Source: Halomonas huangheensis (lineage in GTDB: Bacteria; Pseudomonadota; Gammaproteobacteria; Pseudomonadales; Halomonadaceae). From it: 64,000 nucleotides of DNA. The translations under genes and the position numbers were made by a program. Under the pieces are notes generated by a model, which made no database searches, had not been told where the DNA came from, and worked only from the letters and a program-made list of their open reading frames with translations. The DNA is taken from positions 620,001-684,000 of the forward strand of contig NZ_CP013106.1 of assembly GCF_001431725.1 (NCBI RefSeq), given 5' to 3'. Positions 27,678-37,891 of this stretch are shown here, piece after piece (within the stretch, counting starts at the first letter, position 1; every line of letters begins with the position of its first letter).

Positions 27678-30218
27678 TCAGATGCCGTCCGTGACGCCTG
27701 GGAATGATGGCGAGTGGGCCCACCAGAGTGCCGGTAGCGCGCCTGTCACCAAGGCCTCGGCGGTGGCTGCAAGTTTGCCGGGCGTCAGGTCTGCGAGTGC
27801 CTGACGCTGGGTTTCCCAGGCCGCCAGATGCCCCTTCCTTCGGCGTAGGGCCTGCCAGGTTCGCGACAGCGCCTCGGAGTGGACTTCCGGAGGCCCGCAC
27901 TGGGCGAGCAGGCTGGCGCGGCGCGCGGCGAAGCGAGTGCCGTCCAACTGTGCCAGGGCTTGGCAATGGGCGTTCAGAAAGTCACACACAGCATCGCGCA
28001 GCGTCGTGATATCGGCATGAGGCGACTGCACCACATAGCCCAGGCGGGGCCAGCCATGGGCCTCTCGATAGCGCACTGCCGCCACATAGCCCAGACCTCG
28101 ACGTTGCCGCAGTTCCCGTTGGAAAGCGGCATCGTGACACTGGGCAAGCATCTGAAAGAGCGCCTGACTCGTCGGGCTATCGTCAGGAGCATCCACCTGC
28201 AGCATCAGTGTCCGGTCATCTCCCTGGGGCGTGAGCCAACGGGTGGGGCCGGTTGCGATGTTGCCGCATGCCGGCAATGGGCAAGGAGGACTGGCCTTGC
28301 TCGAGGGCACAGGACTGGCCTTCGAGAGGTGGGCCATCAGGCGCTGACAACTGGCAAGTGCTTCGGCAGCACCGAACGTGCCGCCGACCCATGCCAGAAT
28401 TCGTGAGTCAGTGGCTTGAACAGGAGGTGGCTGGGTTTCCAGGCATGTCAACAGGCGCTGGGCAATCAGTCCGCCCGATGCGGTTGGTGCTTCGGGGTCG
28501 GTGCCTGCGCATTCGGTACTGGTGCAGGAGAGCCAGCCGGACAGTGCCTGGCTAAGACAGGATTCAAGTCGTGAAGCCTCGCCTCGAACCCATAGCCAGT
28601 CACTGTGGACATCGTAGCCCAGCGTCATGACCAGGCGTGGAGCGATCGTCTGACGCAGAGGCAGTGTGGATTGCTGCCATAGGGTCAGCCGTTCGGACTG
28701 CCCGGATACCGGTGCCGGCCAGGCCAGACCGTAGAAAGCATCAGGGGCTGGAGGCCCGCCACCCCACCATAAGACGAGTGAATCATTGTCTTCGATCAGG
28801 CCCGGTGCCGGTGAAACGTCGTCGTCCAGCAACTTGCGCTGCGCAACGAACGGTGGTGTTCGAAGCGGCCAGGACATGCAGGTGTTGTCACTTGGTGGGT
28901 AGTGGAGAAAGGGCGTGCGAGTTTCCGGCACCAGGTCGTTCATCATGGTCGAACGAGGTGATTGCTCGAGCACTCGACAGGATTCGCTATCCAGCCAGGC
29001 GACCAGTTGCTCGATTGCCTCAATATTCGACTCTTCTGTTGTCGGGGGCCGGAGCGCCGATTGGCTGACGGCAAGACGACGGGCCAGAGTTATTGGCCAG
29101 GTGTCGAGATCGTGCTGGGTGATGTCAGACGCCAGAGGTGGTGATGGAACGGTGGTCAGGCGCCTGGCCAGATGCTGTAAGTGTGTCTGGCAGGTGGCCA
29201 GGACGGTCTCGACTTGTCGCTGACCGGTTGGAGTCAGTGTCAGCGATAGCGATAGGGCGGAGGGGCTGGCATCTGGTACCAGGCTGGCCGTGAGCTCGGT
29301 AATGGCCGCGTGGTGCTGCAGGGTGGTGGTCAGTTCGCCATTGCCCAGGGCGCGGGCCAGTTGTTCATGGGCTAGCCGCTGCATCGCTGTCAGCGTGACA
29401 GGCAGTGGCCACAAGAGCTCGAGGGTTGGCTTACCCGCCGTGCAGCCGGGAGGTAGACACCACTGTATCCGCGCTGGTCGGGCCCAGCGCCAACAGCGCT
29501 CGGCCGGGCGCTCGGCACCGCCCGCAATGGAACACGCAGCGGTGGTCATCTGCTCCAGTTGGCGTTCCAGTGGTTGGGGGCCGAGCATCACCAGACTCAG
29601 GCGATTGGCGCGGTAATGGCTGGCGTGGAAGTGAACGAGCGCCTTGTGCAGCTCGTCGAGGTTCGCGCCGAGACTGCGACGGCAACCATGGTGGTTGTGA
29701 TGGGCGGGGTGCGCAGGGAGATAGAGGCGCGAGAGTGCAGCCTGGCGATGTAATGCCGGATCGGCCAGACGCGCCTGGAACTCGGCCTCGATAACGTTGA
29801 TTTCGTGAGCGATATTGTTCCGGGCCAGTTGGGGCCGGACCACTATATCCAGTAGGCGTTCGAGCCCAGCCTCTGCGGTGTCGGGGGGCAGGGTAAGGTG
29901 GATATCGGTGACGGCTTCGTCGGTGTGGGCGTTGTAGCGCCCACCCTGAGCGCCGACCCATGCGGCGAAGTCGCCGGGGTGGGGGTGGCAATCCGAGCCC
30001 AGAAAAAGTGAGTGCTCGAGTAGGTGGGCCAGCCCGAGATGGGTTGTGGGTTCATCGAGAGCGCCGGCTCCGATCGCTGCGACCAGGCGTACCTGACGTG
30101 CAGTGGGAACCTCGATCGCCACCAGCCGAGCCCCATTGTCGAGATGGCGCTCGGCGAAGCGACTACCCATTGGCAGGTCTGTGAACGGGAGGAGATTGAG
30201 TTCGGGAGGTGTATTCAT
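27678..30218 (-). CDS. pqqF: PqqF-like M16 zinc peptidase
   Basis: 846 residues. The inverted zinc motif HLLEH (about residues 65-69) and the downstream Glu are in the N-terminal M16 domain; a second inactive-type domain follows in the C-terminal half (RELRQRRGLGYVAAVRY). PqqF, with PqqG in some species, cuts the modified PqqA peptide to free the Glu-Tyr precursor of PQQ. It overlaps the upstream S9 peptidase gene by 4 bases, and ends the seven-gene pqq operon. Its 3' end faces hslV. Confidence 0.87.
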   Translation of the reverse strand: MNTPPELNLLPFTDLPMGSRFAERHLDNGARLVAIEVPTARQVRLVAAIGAGALDEPTTHLGLAHLLEHSLFLGSDCHPHPGDFAAWVGAQGGRYNAHTDEAVTDIHLTLPPDTAEAGLERLLDIVVRPQLARNNIAHEINVIEAEFQARLADPALHRQAALSRLYLPAHPAHHNHHGCRRSLGANLDELHKALVHFHASHYRANRLSLVMLGPQPLERQLEQMTTAACSIAGGAERPAERCWRWARPARIQWCLPPGCTAGKPTLELLWPLPVTLTAMQRLAHEQLARALGNGELTTTLQHHAAITELTASLVPDASPSALSLSLTLTPTGQRQVETVLATCQTHLQHLARRLTTVPSPPLASDITQHDLDTWPITLARRLAVSQSALRPPTTEESNIEAIEQLVAWLDSESCRVLEQSPRSTMMNDLVPETRTPFLHYPPSDNTCMSWPLRTPPFVAQRKLLDDDVSPAPGLIEDNDSLVLWWGGGPPAPDAFYGLAWPAPVSGQSERLTLWQQSTLPLRQTIAPRLVMTLGYDVHSDWLWVRGEASRLESCLSQALSGWLSCTSTECAGTDPEAPTASGGLIAQRLLTCLETQPPPVQATDSRILAWVGGTFGAAEALASCQRLMAHLSKASPVPSSKASPPCPLPACGNIATGPTRWLTPQGDDRTLMLQVDAPDDSPTSQALFQMLAQCHDAAFQRELRQRRGLGYVAAVRYREAHGWPRLGYVVQSPHADITTLRDAVCDFLNAHCQALAQLDGTRFAARRASLLAQCGPPEVHSEALSRTWQALRRRKGHLAAWETQRQALADLTPGKLAATAEALVTGALPALWWAHSPSFPGVTDGI

Positions 30219-32032
30219 GAAACCGTCCCACCCTGAGCGGTGAAAAAGGCCAGTTCACGAGCAATCAGACGTTGTCGGTTGCTCGGGTGACGGATGCCAT
30301 GGCCTTCATCGGGAAACACTACGACCTCAGCCGTGATCTGCCGCTGACGCAAGGCCCTGGCCATGGACAACGTCTGGTCGGGGAGTACCACCGCATCCAG
30401 GCTCCCCTGAAAGAAGATGATCGGGGCGGAGAAGTCGTTGAGCCGGTTGATCGGGCTGGCCTCTTGCCTGGCTCGGTCATCGCCCAGTAGCCAATCAAGG
30501 TACTTCGATTCAAAGCGATGGGTCATTGACGCCAAGCGCTGTGCATCGGTAACGCCGTAGAGACTGGCGCCAGCACAGAAGCGTCGAGTGCTGGCCAGGG
30601 TATTGAGCACCGTGAAGCCGCCGGCGCTCTGGCCGCGCAGAAACAGACGCCCTGGGTCGACGAGGCGGCGGGCGATCAGTTCGTCGGCCATGGCAATCGC
30701 ATCTTCGACATCCAGCCGGCCCCATTGACCGGCGAGGCGTTCGCGAAAGGCTCGCCCGAAGTTACCGCTCCCGCGTGGGTTGAGGTCTGCCACGGCGTAT
30801 CCCTGTCGAGTCCACCAGCGAATCAATGGGTCGAACACCGGATAGCATGCGGCGGTAGGACCACCATGCACACGCATGATCAGTGGCGGAAGCGCGCCAT
30901 CGGTAGCGTCGGGAAGATAGACAAATGCCGTGACATGTTCGTCATCGGGCAGTGGCGCGCTGATGTAGGTCGGTGACGGGGCATCGACCGGAGTCGGTTG
31001 TGCATGGAGTGTCTGCTGATGGCCCGTGCTCAGGTCCACACGGGCGAGCCGTGCGGCGTGACTCGGCCCTTGGGTTATGGCATACAGCCATCCTTCAGCT
31101 GTCGCCAGGCCTATCACTCGCGTGGCATCGGACAACAGCCGATGGTGGTCGCGCCCGAGACCATCGACCTGCACCGTCTGCGCGGCGCCTTGACGGAAGC
31201 GCAGCAGCAGGCCTGTGTGGCGGTCAGGCCATAGGTGATGACATTCGCCGAGTTGCCAGGGTGTAGGGACATGGTCGGCTGGGTGCTTACCGAGCGGGTA
31301 GGCGCGGCCACCTTCGATGCGGTAGGGCTGCCACCAGCCGCAGTGGTCGCTGATGACCACCAGTTTTCCATCACCGGAGAAACAGGGTTGGGTTACTGCA
31401 CCGCCGCCATCCCAGGTCTGCCGGTGCAGGATACGACCGCCGGGATCGAGATCGGCGATGACAAGGTGCGCGCGTTGCCATGGCATATGGGGGAATGCCC
31501 ATTCTACCCACGCCAGCCGCTGCCCATTCGGTGAGAGTGCAGGGGCACCATGGAAATCGGCCTCTTCGGACAGAACGATACGCTCGTTGTCGCTCAGCGC
31601 GACAAGGCGTTGTGTTGCCTTTCGCGCGCTGCCCTGTTCCTCGACAGCCAGTAGACGCTGGCGCCGGGGGTCGGCGGTCAGTCCTCCATAGCGGGTATCG
31701 GGTAGTGACCACCAGAGATGGGGCTCTGCCCCTGTCAGCGACTGACGGTAGAGCCTTTGTGTGTCATCGGCAACGAAGATCACTGTGCCGTCGAGGTACG
31801 CATGGGCACCGCCGCCATAGCCATTGACGCGGCTGGTGACGTCCAGTTCGGGCGGTGTCAGAGGGCGAGCGCGATCGTTCACCCAGTGCCAGAGTCGTCG
31901 CCGTCCGGTTGTCGGGTCGGCGGCCAGCCAAAAGGCTCCGGCCTGATTGGCTCGCAGATCACTGAGTCCATCGGCAGGCAGCGCCGCCTGACACAGATCA
32001 TTGTCGAAATCCTGAAGTTCGCGGTCATTCAT
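30215..32032 (-). CDS. pqqH: S9-family peptidase of the PQQ operon (PqqH-like)
   Basis: 605 residues. An N-terminal beta-propeller-type half is followed by an alpha/beta-hydrolase domain with RVHGGPTAA, the nucleophile motif GQSAGG (Ser) and the His motif DEGHGI. It matches prolyl-oligopeptidase-like proteins. P. aeruginosa has a similar gene at the end of its pqqABCDE operon, named pqqH; its exact role in PQQ release is not settled. Overlaps pqqE by 4 bases. Confidence 0.8.
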   Translation of the reverse strand: MNDRELQDFDNDLCQAALPADGLSDLRANQAGAFWLAADPTTGRRRLWHWVNDRARPLTPPELDVTSRVNGYGGGAHAYLDGTVIFVADDTQRLYRQSLTGAEPHLWWSLPDTRYGGLTADPRRQRLLAVEEQGSARKATQRLVALSDNERIVLSEEADFHGAPALSPNGQRLAWVEWAFPHMPWQRAHLVIADLDPGGRILHRQTWDGGGAVTQPCFSGDGKLVVISDHCGWWQPYRIEGGRAYPLGKHPADHVPTPWQLGECHHLWPDRHTGLLLRFRQGAAQTVQVDGLGRDHHRLLSDATRVIGLATAEGWLYAITQGPSHAARLARVDLSTGHQQTLHAQPTPVDAPSPTYISAPLPDDEHVTAFVYLPDATDGALPPLIMRVHGGPTAACYPVFDPLIRWWTRQGYAVADLNPRGSGNFGRAFRERLAGQWGRLDVEDAIAMADELIARRLVDPGRLFLRGQSAGGFTVLNTLASTRRFCAGASLYGVTDAQRLASMTHRFESKYLDWLLGDDRARQEASPINRLNDFSAPIIFFQGSLDAVVLPDQTLSMARALRQRQITAEVVVFPDEGHGIRHPSNRQRLIARELAFFTAQGGTVS

Positions 32033-33177
32033 GCACGGCAGAACACCTTCGATTCGTGGGTATTACGTGGTGTCAGCTCGTGGGCCGAACGTTGGTCAGC
32101 AGCCGCTTCTTCACGGGCAGCCTCGATCAGGGAGTGATCGGGCGATAGCGCGCAGACAGGATCAGTGGCCGTAGGGTCTCCGGTCAGTAGATAGGCCTGG
32201 CAGCGGCAGCCGCCGAAATCCTGGTGGCGCTCATCGCAATCGCGGCAGGGCGCGGGCATCCAGGCGTCGCCACGGAAACGGTTGAAGGCGAAGCTCTCGT
32301 ACCAGATCGTCTCCAGCGACTGCTCGCGCACTGACGGAAATGTCATCGGCAGGATCCGCGCGCTGTGGCACGGCAGAACCGTGCCATCCGGGGCGACGGT
32401 CATGAAGATGGCGCCCCAACCGCCCATGCAGGCCTTGGGTCGCTCGGCGTAATAATCCGGTACCACGAACAGCAGGCGCATGTCGCGACCTCGGGCAGAT
32501 AGTGCCTCACGCCAGCGCTGAGTGGTGGCCTCGGCGGCCTCAAGCTGTTCGCGACTCGGTAGAAGGCCGGTTCGGTTGAGATGCGCCCAGCCATAGAGCT
32601 GGCAATTGGCGAGTTCGACGGCATCGGCACCTAGGTCATCGCAGAGCGCGATAATGGCGTCGATATCGTCGATGTTGTGGCGGTGCAGAACGACGTTGAG
32701 CACCATTGGGTACCCGGCTGCCTTGACCGCACGGGCCATGGCCAGCTTCTTCGCATGGGCCTTGGGCGAGCCGGCCACAGCCGCGGCGACGTCGGCATCA
32801 CCGGCCTGCAGGCTGATCTGGATATGGTCGAGTCCAGCCTCGCGCAGGGCCCCGATACGTGTCTCGTTGAGACCCAGTGCCGAAGTGATCAGGTTGGTGT
32901 AGAAACCCAGCTTGCGGGCTTCTGCGACCAGTGTCTCGAGGTCCTGGCGGACCAATGGCTCTCCGCCGGAGAAGCCCAGTTGCACTGCACCCATGGCACG
33001 AGCCTGGCGCATCGCATCGATCCATTCGTCGGTGCTGAGCTCGTTGTGTTGGGCGGCGAAGTCCAAGGGGTTGGAGCAATACGAACACTGCAGCGGACAG
33101 CGATAGGTCAGCTCGGCCAGTAGCCATAGCGGGCGGCCCGGTGAGGAGGGACCTTGTGCGACAGGACGTTCAGCCAT
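32029..33177 (-). CDS. pqqE: PqqE, radical SAM PQQ biosynthesis enzyme
   Basis: 382 residues. The radical SAM cluster motif is CPLQCSYC (C-x3-C-x2-C). The C-terminal SPASM-type Cys set is at [18 protein letters not shown]. With the carrier PqqD it makes the C-C bond between the Glu and Tyr side chains of PqqA. The start at 33177 overlaps pqqD by 8 bases; the longer frame to 33279 is not required. Confidence 0.95.
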   Translation of the reverse strand: MAERPVAQGPSSPGRPLWLLAELTYRCPLQCSYCSNPLDFAAQHNELSTDEWIDAMRQARAMGAVQLGFSGGEPLVRQDLETLVAEARKLGFYTNLITSALGLNETRIGALREAGLDHIQISLQAGDADVAAAVAGSPKAHAKKLAMARAVKAAGYPMVLNVVLHRHNIDDIDAIIALCDDLGADAVELANCQLYGWAHLNRTGLLPSREQLEAAEATTQRWREALSARGRDMRLLFVVPDYYAERPKACMGGWGAIFMTVAPDGTVLPCHSARILPMTFPSVREQSLETIWYESFAFNRFRGDAWMPAPCRDCDERHQDFGGCRCQAYLLTGDPTATDPVCALSPDHSLIEAAREEAAADQRSAHELTPRNTHESKVFCRA

Positions 33178-33457
33178 GGTGGATCCACCCCTGGTTGGAG
33201 GCATCGTGCAGAAACTCCTCCACGTCCTGGGCAAGTTCCTGAACAGGTGCCTGAGGATAGCGGCGCTCAAGCTCGGCAATCAGCGCGGCGACGTCACGCT
33301 TGCCGTCGAGCAACGTCAGAATGGCGCCGGCACTTTCATTGAGTTGCACCATACCTTCAGGATAGAGCAGTACGTGACACTGCTGGGCTTCTTCCCATTG
33401 CAGGCGCCAGCCCGGGCGTAGTCGGTAGACGGTCGATCTATCGATTGCCTCGCTCAT
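33170..33457 (-). CDS. pqqD: PqqD, peptide chaperone for PqqA
   Basis: 95 residues, the usual length. The winged-helix-like RiPP-recognition fold is shown by [37 protein letters not shown]. PqqD binds PqqA and presents it to PqqE. It overlaps pqqC by 4 bases and pqqE by 8 bases, so translation is coupled. Confidence 0.93.
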   Translation of the reverse strand: MSEAIDRSTVYRLRPGWRLQWEEAQQCHVLLYPEGMVQLNESAGAILTLLDGKRDVAALIAELERRYPQAPVQELAQDVEEFLHDASNQGWIHHG

Positions 33458-34254
33458 GCCAACCCCCGGTGATAGACGCGCTGTTGGGTAACGGTGTGAT
33501 AGGGCGGACGATCGAGCTGATAGGCCAGGGTCATGGCATCAAGCATGCTCCACAGCACATCGAGCTTGAACTGCAGAATCTCCAGCGCTCGCTGCTGTGC
33601 GGGCAAGGTGGTGCAGATGGCCAGCGCCAGTTCCAGACCATGCTCGACGTCGCGACGTGCCTCGCCCAGCCGTTTACGGAAATACGTATAGCCGGTCTCA
33701 TCGATCCATGGGTAGTGCTCGGGCCAGGTAGCCAGACGACTCTGATGTGCCTGGGGAGCGAACAACTCAGTGAGCGACGAAATCGCCGCTTCACGCCAGT
33801 CGGCCCGTCGCACGAAGTTGATATAGGCATCCACTGCGAAACGAACTCCCGGCAACACGTACTCCTGAGACCATAGTTCTTCACGCGTCAGGCCCACGGC
33901 TTCTCCCAGTGTCAGCCAGGCCTCGATACCGCCCGTGTCGTCGCCGTGGCCGTCATGGTCGAGTAAGCGCTGAACCCAGCGACGGCGTGTGTCGGCGTCT
34001 GGGCAGTTGGCCAGCAGCGCAGCATCCTTCTGCGGAATCATCACCTGGTAGTAGAAGCGGTTGGCCACCCAGCCACGGATCTGCTCGGGAGTAGCGCGGC
34101 CTTCCGCCATGTCGACCTGATAGGGATGGTGGGTATGGTAATAGTCGCCCTTGGCGAGCAAGGCGGCACGGAATGCTGTTTGGTCGAGGGCCTGGCCTTC
34201 TGTCCGGTTATCGAAGGGGGAGGACGTCGTGAATGGAGATGTAAGCGATGGCAT
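33454..34254 (-). CDS. pqqC: PqqC, final PQQ-forming oxidase
   Basis: 266 residues. [31 protein letters not shown] and [18 protein letters not shown] are signature segments of this haem-oxygenase-like fold. It carries out ring closure and the eight-electron oxidation that completes PQQ without a cofactor. GGGAGA lies upstream of the ATG. A 14-base tandem repeat separates it from pqqB. Confidence 0.96.
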   Translation of the reverse strand: MPSLTSPFTTSSPFDNRTEGQALDQTAFRAALLAKGDYYHTHHPYQVDMAEGRATPEQIRGWVANRFYYQVMIPQKDAALLANCPDADTRRRWVQRLLDHDGHGDDTGGIEAWLTLGEAVGLTREELWSQEYVLPGVRFAVDAYINFVRRADWREAAISSLTELFAPQAHQSRLATWPEHYPWIDETGYTYFRKRLGEARRDVEHGLELALAICTTLPAQQRALEILQFKLDVLWSMLDAMTLAYQLDRPPYHTVTQQRVYHRGLA

Positions 34255-34300
34255 GGTGAAGGTCTCCCGAGTTGAGCGCTGCGATTGCCGTCACTAACTG

Positions 34301-34362
34301 GACCAGGGTGATTGGAACAGGGTGATTGGACCAGGGCGATTGAACCAGGGCGATTGGACCAG
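34301..34362. repeat. 14-bp tandem repeat between pqqC and pqqB
   Basis: Four copies of a 14-base unit close to GACCAGGGYGATTG (34301-34356), with a partial fifth. The copies differ at a few positions. They lie in the spacer of the pqq mRNA. Confidence 0.85.
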
Positions 34363-34401
34363 CGTGAGCCCCGGGAAATGATGACTGGCCTGTGGCAATG
34401 T

Positions 34402-35331
34402 TTACACCTCAAGACGCATGCCGTCGTAGGCCACGTCGATTCCTCTGGCTTCGAGCTCGGCCCGCTGGGGTGACGCTTCGTCGAGAATCGGATTGGTGTT
34501 GTTGATATGGATAAGGATCCGTCGCGTCGAGCGCGGCAAGGCATCCAGCTCACTCAATAGTCCCTGGGGGGCCGCCAGCGCCAGGTGCCCCATATCCTGG
34601 CCGGTGGCTTGTCCGACTCCCGCGCGGGGAAGTTCGTCGTCATGCCATAGGGTTCCGTCAACCAACACGCTGTCGGCGTCAGCCAACCTGGCGCGCAGCG
34701 GATCATCGAATTCTCCCAGCCCCGGCGCATAGAAGAGCGAAGTGCCTTTCACGGTATCCTCGATATACAGGCCGATATTGTCACCCGCGGTGGGAGCACC
34801 ACGGCGTGGCGAATAGGGCGGTGCATTGCTGGTCAAGGCAACGGCGGTGAACACCAGACCGGGGCAGGGAGCGACGGTAAAACGCGCCGTGGAGTGGTCA
34901 GCGTCGACGCCGATCGGTTGCCAGCGCAACCCTCCTTGCCAGTGCTCCAGCATGGGGAAAAGTGGAAAGCCGGTGCTCAGGTCCTGATGCACATTGGGGG
35001 TACACCAGACATCCAGTGGACAACCCTCGCGCAGAGACAGCAGCCCGGTAACGTGATCGATCTGGCCGTCGACCAGCAGGACACCTGCGATTCCCGTGTC
35101 GCGAGGTCCGTGTCTGGGGTGGAGTTCCTGGTTGGCCGCAATCTGGGCCCGGATATCCGGAGAGGCATTACACAGCAGCCAGCGTTCGCCGTCGCTGCTG
35201 ATGGCGATCGAGGACTGGGTGCGTGCTCGTGTCTTTATCTCGCCATGGCGCAGACCATGACAGTTATGGCAGTTGCAGTTCCATTGTGGAAAACCTCCTC
35301 CCGCTGCTGAGCCCAGTACCAGGACGTGCAT
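34402..35331 (-). CDS. pqqB: PqqB, PQQ biosynthesis metallo-hydroxylase
   Basis: 309 residues. The N-terminus [22 protein letters not shown], with its Cys cluster, and [16 protein letters not shown] are typical of PqqB, a metallo-beta-lactamase fold. It hydroxylates the cross-linked Glu-Tyr intermediate. Located 106 bases downstream of pqqA, across a hairpin. Confidence 0.95.
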   Translation of the reverse strand: MHVLVLGSAAGGGFPQWNCNCHNCHGLRHGEIKTRARTQSSIAISSDGERWLLCNASPDIRAQIAANQELHPRHGPRDTGIAGVLLVDGQIDHVTGLLSLREGCPLDVWCTPNVHQDLSTGFPLFPMLEHWQGGLRWQPIGVDADHSTARFTVAPCPGLVFTAVALTSNAPPYSPRRGAPTAGDNIGLYIEDTVKGTSLFYAPGLGEFDDPLRARLADADSVLVDGTLWHDDELPRAGVGQATGQDMGHLALAAPQGLLSELDALPRSTRRILIHINNTNPILDEASPQRAELEARGIDVAYDGMRLEV

Positions 35332-35392
35332 GCCTTGTCATCCTTGTTGGAAATCGATTGCCATCCATCTTGCTCTTTTCCTTCATCACCAA

Positions 35393-35425
35393 CGCAAGAC
35401 GCCCCGAGTTCCGGAGCGTCTTGCG
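35393..35425. promoter_or_regulatory. Hairpin between pqqA and pqqB
   Basis: CGCAAGACGC (35393-35402) pairs perfectly with GCGTCTTGCG (35416-35425), 12 bases after the pqqA stop in transcription order. No T-run follows. It may act as a partial terminator or mRNA stabiliser that keeps pqqA abundant relative to pqqB-F, since PqqA is consumed stoichiometrically. Confidence 0.7.
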
Positions 35426-35437
35426 GGCGACTGACAA

Positions 35438-35515
35438 TCAGCGATTGGCAATGTAGAGAGTGACCTCAAAGCCAAGACGCAGGTCGGTATAAGCCGGTTT
35501 GGTCCACATAGACAT
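35438..35515 (-). CDS. pqqA: PqqA, PQQ precursor peptide
   Basis: 25 residues, too short for ordinary gene calling. The peptide contains [21 protein letters not shown], in which Glu-x-x-x-Tyr (EVTLY) holds the two residues fused into PQQ. GAGGAGA precedes the ATG. It is the first gene of the pqq operon and a ribosomally made substrate of PqqD/PqqE. Confidence 0.97.
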   Translation of the reverse strand: MSMWTKPAYTDLRLGFEVTLYIANR

Positions 35516-35592
35516 TCTCCTCATGGCATGCCGGGTTCGGCATTTCCTCTGAGTAGTACAGCACGGTGCAACAGAGTTGCCTTTCAACCTAA

Positions 35593-35621
35593 GTCTTAGT
35601 GCGTTGTATTGGGGAGGTCAA
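35593..35621 (-). promoter_or_regulatory. Candidate pqqA promoter
   Basis: On the minus strand, TTGACC (35621-35616), 17 bases, TAAGAC (35598-35593), about 75 bases before the pqqA start. The -35 is good and the -10 weak. Confidence 0.45.
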
Positions 35622-35720
35622 GGCAACAGGTTCTCTATCCGGCATTTCCGATAAAACGCCATGGAAATTAATTCGTTGACAGATTCTTGTCATATAGCCT
35701 GGACGAATTCCCGATCATTG

Positions 35721-35774
35721 TTGCTCAGGAGCAATAGTCTTTTGTCTGGCTGTGGGCCTGAATCGGTCCAGACA
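35721..35774. promoter_or_regulatory. Palindromes in the pqqA-xoxF divergent region
   Basis: TTGCTC-AG-GAGCAA (35721-35734) is a near-perfect 14-base palindrome. TGTCTGG (35743-35749) and CCAGACA (35768-35774) form an inverted repeat. They lie about 120-170 bases upstream of xoxF in the 377-base divergent spacer, and could be operators for a regulator not encoded here. TTGACA at 35676 has no good -10 partner. Confidence 0.4.
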
Positions 35775-35892
35775 CCCCTACTCAAGGTTCCATCTTGTGC
35801 TAGACCTTCTAGTGCACTGGCAGTAAGTCAAATAACTACAAGCAGTGAACCGGGTTCGGGGCACTGCAACTCAGAACACTGGAGACGATGCC

Positions 35893-37719
35893 ATGCTACG
35901 GGAGATAAGTTGCACAATAGCGGCGATAGGGCTTCTAACCGTGACGGCAGTCCACGCCAATCAGAATCAACTTGAACTACAGGAAAACCCAGAACTCTGG
36001 GCTACACAGCTCGGCAATTATCAAGGAAATCGCTACAGCCTTCTGGACCAGATCAATCGCGATAACGTGTCTGACCTGCGCGCGCAGTGGCAGTTCTCCA
36101 CGGGTGTTCTGCGTGGTCATGAAGGTGGTCCGCTTTATGTTGGCGATGGCCGTTTGTATATCCACACTCCATTTCCCAACAAGGTATTTGCCCTGGATCT
36201 GGAGGACGATGGTCGCGTTGTCTGGAGCTATGAGCCCGACCAGGATTCGCGTGTCATCCCGGTGATGTGTTGCGACACCGTCAACCGTGGCCTTGCCTAT
36301 GCGGATGGACGTCTCTTCCTGGGACAGGCCGACAACACCCTGGTCGCGCTGGACGCTGAAACGGGCGAAAAGCTGTGGGAAGTCAGTAACGGCGACCATA
36401 CCAAGGGTGAGTCCAACACCATGTCGCCGCTGGTGGTTCATGACAAGGTGATCATGGGGATCAGTGGTGGCGAGTTCGGTGTCCGCGGCCATATGACAGC
36501 CTACAACGTCGAGACCGGTGATATGGAGTGGCGTGGTTACTCCAATGGTCCCGATGATGAGGTGCTGATCGATCCCGAGACTACCACCATGCTGGGCGAA
36601 CCGATTGGTGAAGCGGATCTGGGCGTGTCGACCTGGCCAGAAGGAGAGTGGGAGCGCGGTGGCGGTGCCCCGTGGGGCTGGGTCACCTACGACCCGGAGC
36701 TGGACCTGATCTACTACGGTACTGGTAACCCCGGCACCTGGAACCCGGAACAACGCACCATCGATGGCGAACCCGCTGACAATAAGTGGGCGATTACGGT
36801 ATTTGCCCGAGACCCCAATACCGGGGAGGTGAAATGGGTCTATCAGAAAGTGCCCTTCGACGAATGGGATTATGATGGCGTCAACGAGAATCAGTTGATT
36901 GATGTCGAGTTCGAGGGCGAGCAGCGCAAGGGCCTGGCGATCATCGATCGTACCGGCTTCGGTTTCCTGCTCGATCGCGAGAGCGGTGAATTGCTGGTGG
37001 CCGAGAAGTTCGCCCCGGAGACCAATTGGGCGGACAGCTACGATATGGAGACCGGTCGCCCGGTGGTCAACGAGGAGTTCAGTACCTTCCGGCAAGGGGT
37101 TGATGTCAACACCACCGACATCTGTCCCACCGCCATGGGCGCCAAGAATATGCAGCCAAGCGCCTATTCCCCCGAAACCGGCCTGATCTATGCCGGTATC
37201 AACCGCATCTGCATGAACTACGAACCTTTCGAGACCGAATACGTCGCTGGCCAACCTTATGTCGGCGCCACCTTGACCATGATGCCGGCCCCCCTCCAGG
37301 AAGGAGACATGGAAGGCCGTATGGGTAGCTTCATCGCCTGGGATCCGGCTGCCGGTGAGGTCGTCTGGAAGACCGATGAGCGCTTTGCCGTATGGAGCGG
37401 TGCTCTGGCCACGGCTGGTGACCTGGCTTTCTACGGCACACTGGAAGGGTACGTAAAGGCGGTGAACATCGAGACTGGTGAGGAGTTGTGGCGCTTCAAG
37501 ACTCCCTCCGGAATCATTGGCAATATCAATACATTCCAGCATCAAGGCAAACAGTACGTTGCGGTACTGTCCGGCGTTGGCGGCTGGGCGGGTATCGGTC
37601 TAGCGGCCGGTCTACAGGATCCTGAAGAGGGGTTGGGCGCAGTCAGTGCGTTCGCAGCTCTCAAGGACTACACCGAACTGGGCGGTATCCTGACGGTGTT
37701 TGCATTGCCGGACGCCTGA
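35893..37719 (+). CDS. xoxF: XoxF-type lanthanide-dependent PQQ alcohol dehydrogenase
   Basis: 608 residues: signal peptide (cut near VHA), then an eight-bladed quinoprotein propeller. The vicinal disulfide is CC at 126-127. Metal ligands are Glu 194 (GGEFGVRG) and Asn 279 ([10 protein letters not shown]). The catalytic Asp 326 lies in DEWDYDG, and Asp 328 two residues later is the extra lanthanide ligand that separates XoxF and PedH types from calcium MxaF and ExaA. The C-terminal KTPSGIIGN and [15 protein letters not shown] are strongly XoxF-like. It oxidises methanol or short alcohols in the periplasm and passes electrons to a cytochrome c. ATG at 35893 follows GGAG. It diverges from pqqA. 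Confidence 0.92.
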   Translation: MLREISCTIAAIGLLTVTAVHANQNQLELQENPELWATQLGNYQGNRYSLLDQINRDNVSDLRAQWQFSTGVLRGHEGGPLYVGDGRLYIHTPFPNKVFALDLEDDGRVVWSYEPDQDSRVIPVMCCDTVNRGLAYADGRLFLGQADNTLVALDAETGEKLWEVSNGDHTKGESNTMSPLVVHDKVIMGISGGEFGVRGHMTAYNVETGDMEWRGYSNGPDDEVLIDPETTTMLGEPIGEADLGVSTWPEGEWERGGGAPWGWVTYDPELDLIYYGTGNPGTWNPEQRTIDGEPADNKWAITVFARDPNTGEVKWVYQKVPFDEWDYDGVNENQLIDVEFEGEQRKGLAIIDRTGFGFLLDRESGELLVAEKFAPETNWADSYDMETGRPVVNEEFSTFRQGVDVNTTDICPTAMGAKNMQPSAYSPETGLIYAGINRICMNYEPFETEYVAGQPYVGATLTMMPAPLQEGDMEGRMGSFIAWDPAAGEVVWKTDERFAVWSGALATAGDLAFYGTLEGYVKAVNIETGEELWRFKTPSGIIGNINTFQHQGKQYVAVLSGVGGWAGIGLAAGLQDPEEGLGAVSAFAALKDYTELGGILTVFALPDA

Positions 37720-37891
37720 TGTCCGTTGGTCAACAACCCTCGTTACCGCAGCATCACTCATGGCACAGGGGAAAACCCTGTGCCATGACCCGGGCCCAGC
37801 CCTGGGCCATCACCCCGATGTCGAACATCGAGCATAGCTCGGCGCAAGTGCCAGCGGCGGGGAGCTCGATATAGCGAGTAAGGTGCCTGGA

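Noticed and set aside
35676..35698. Sigma-70 promoter for xoxF at TTGACA
   Set aside because: No -10 hexamer lies at 16-18 bases; TATAGC is only 11 bases away.
35977..37545. 522-codon minus-strand frame
   Set aside because: It is opposite xoxF, which has all active-site residues.
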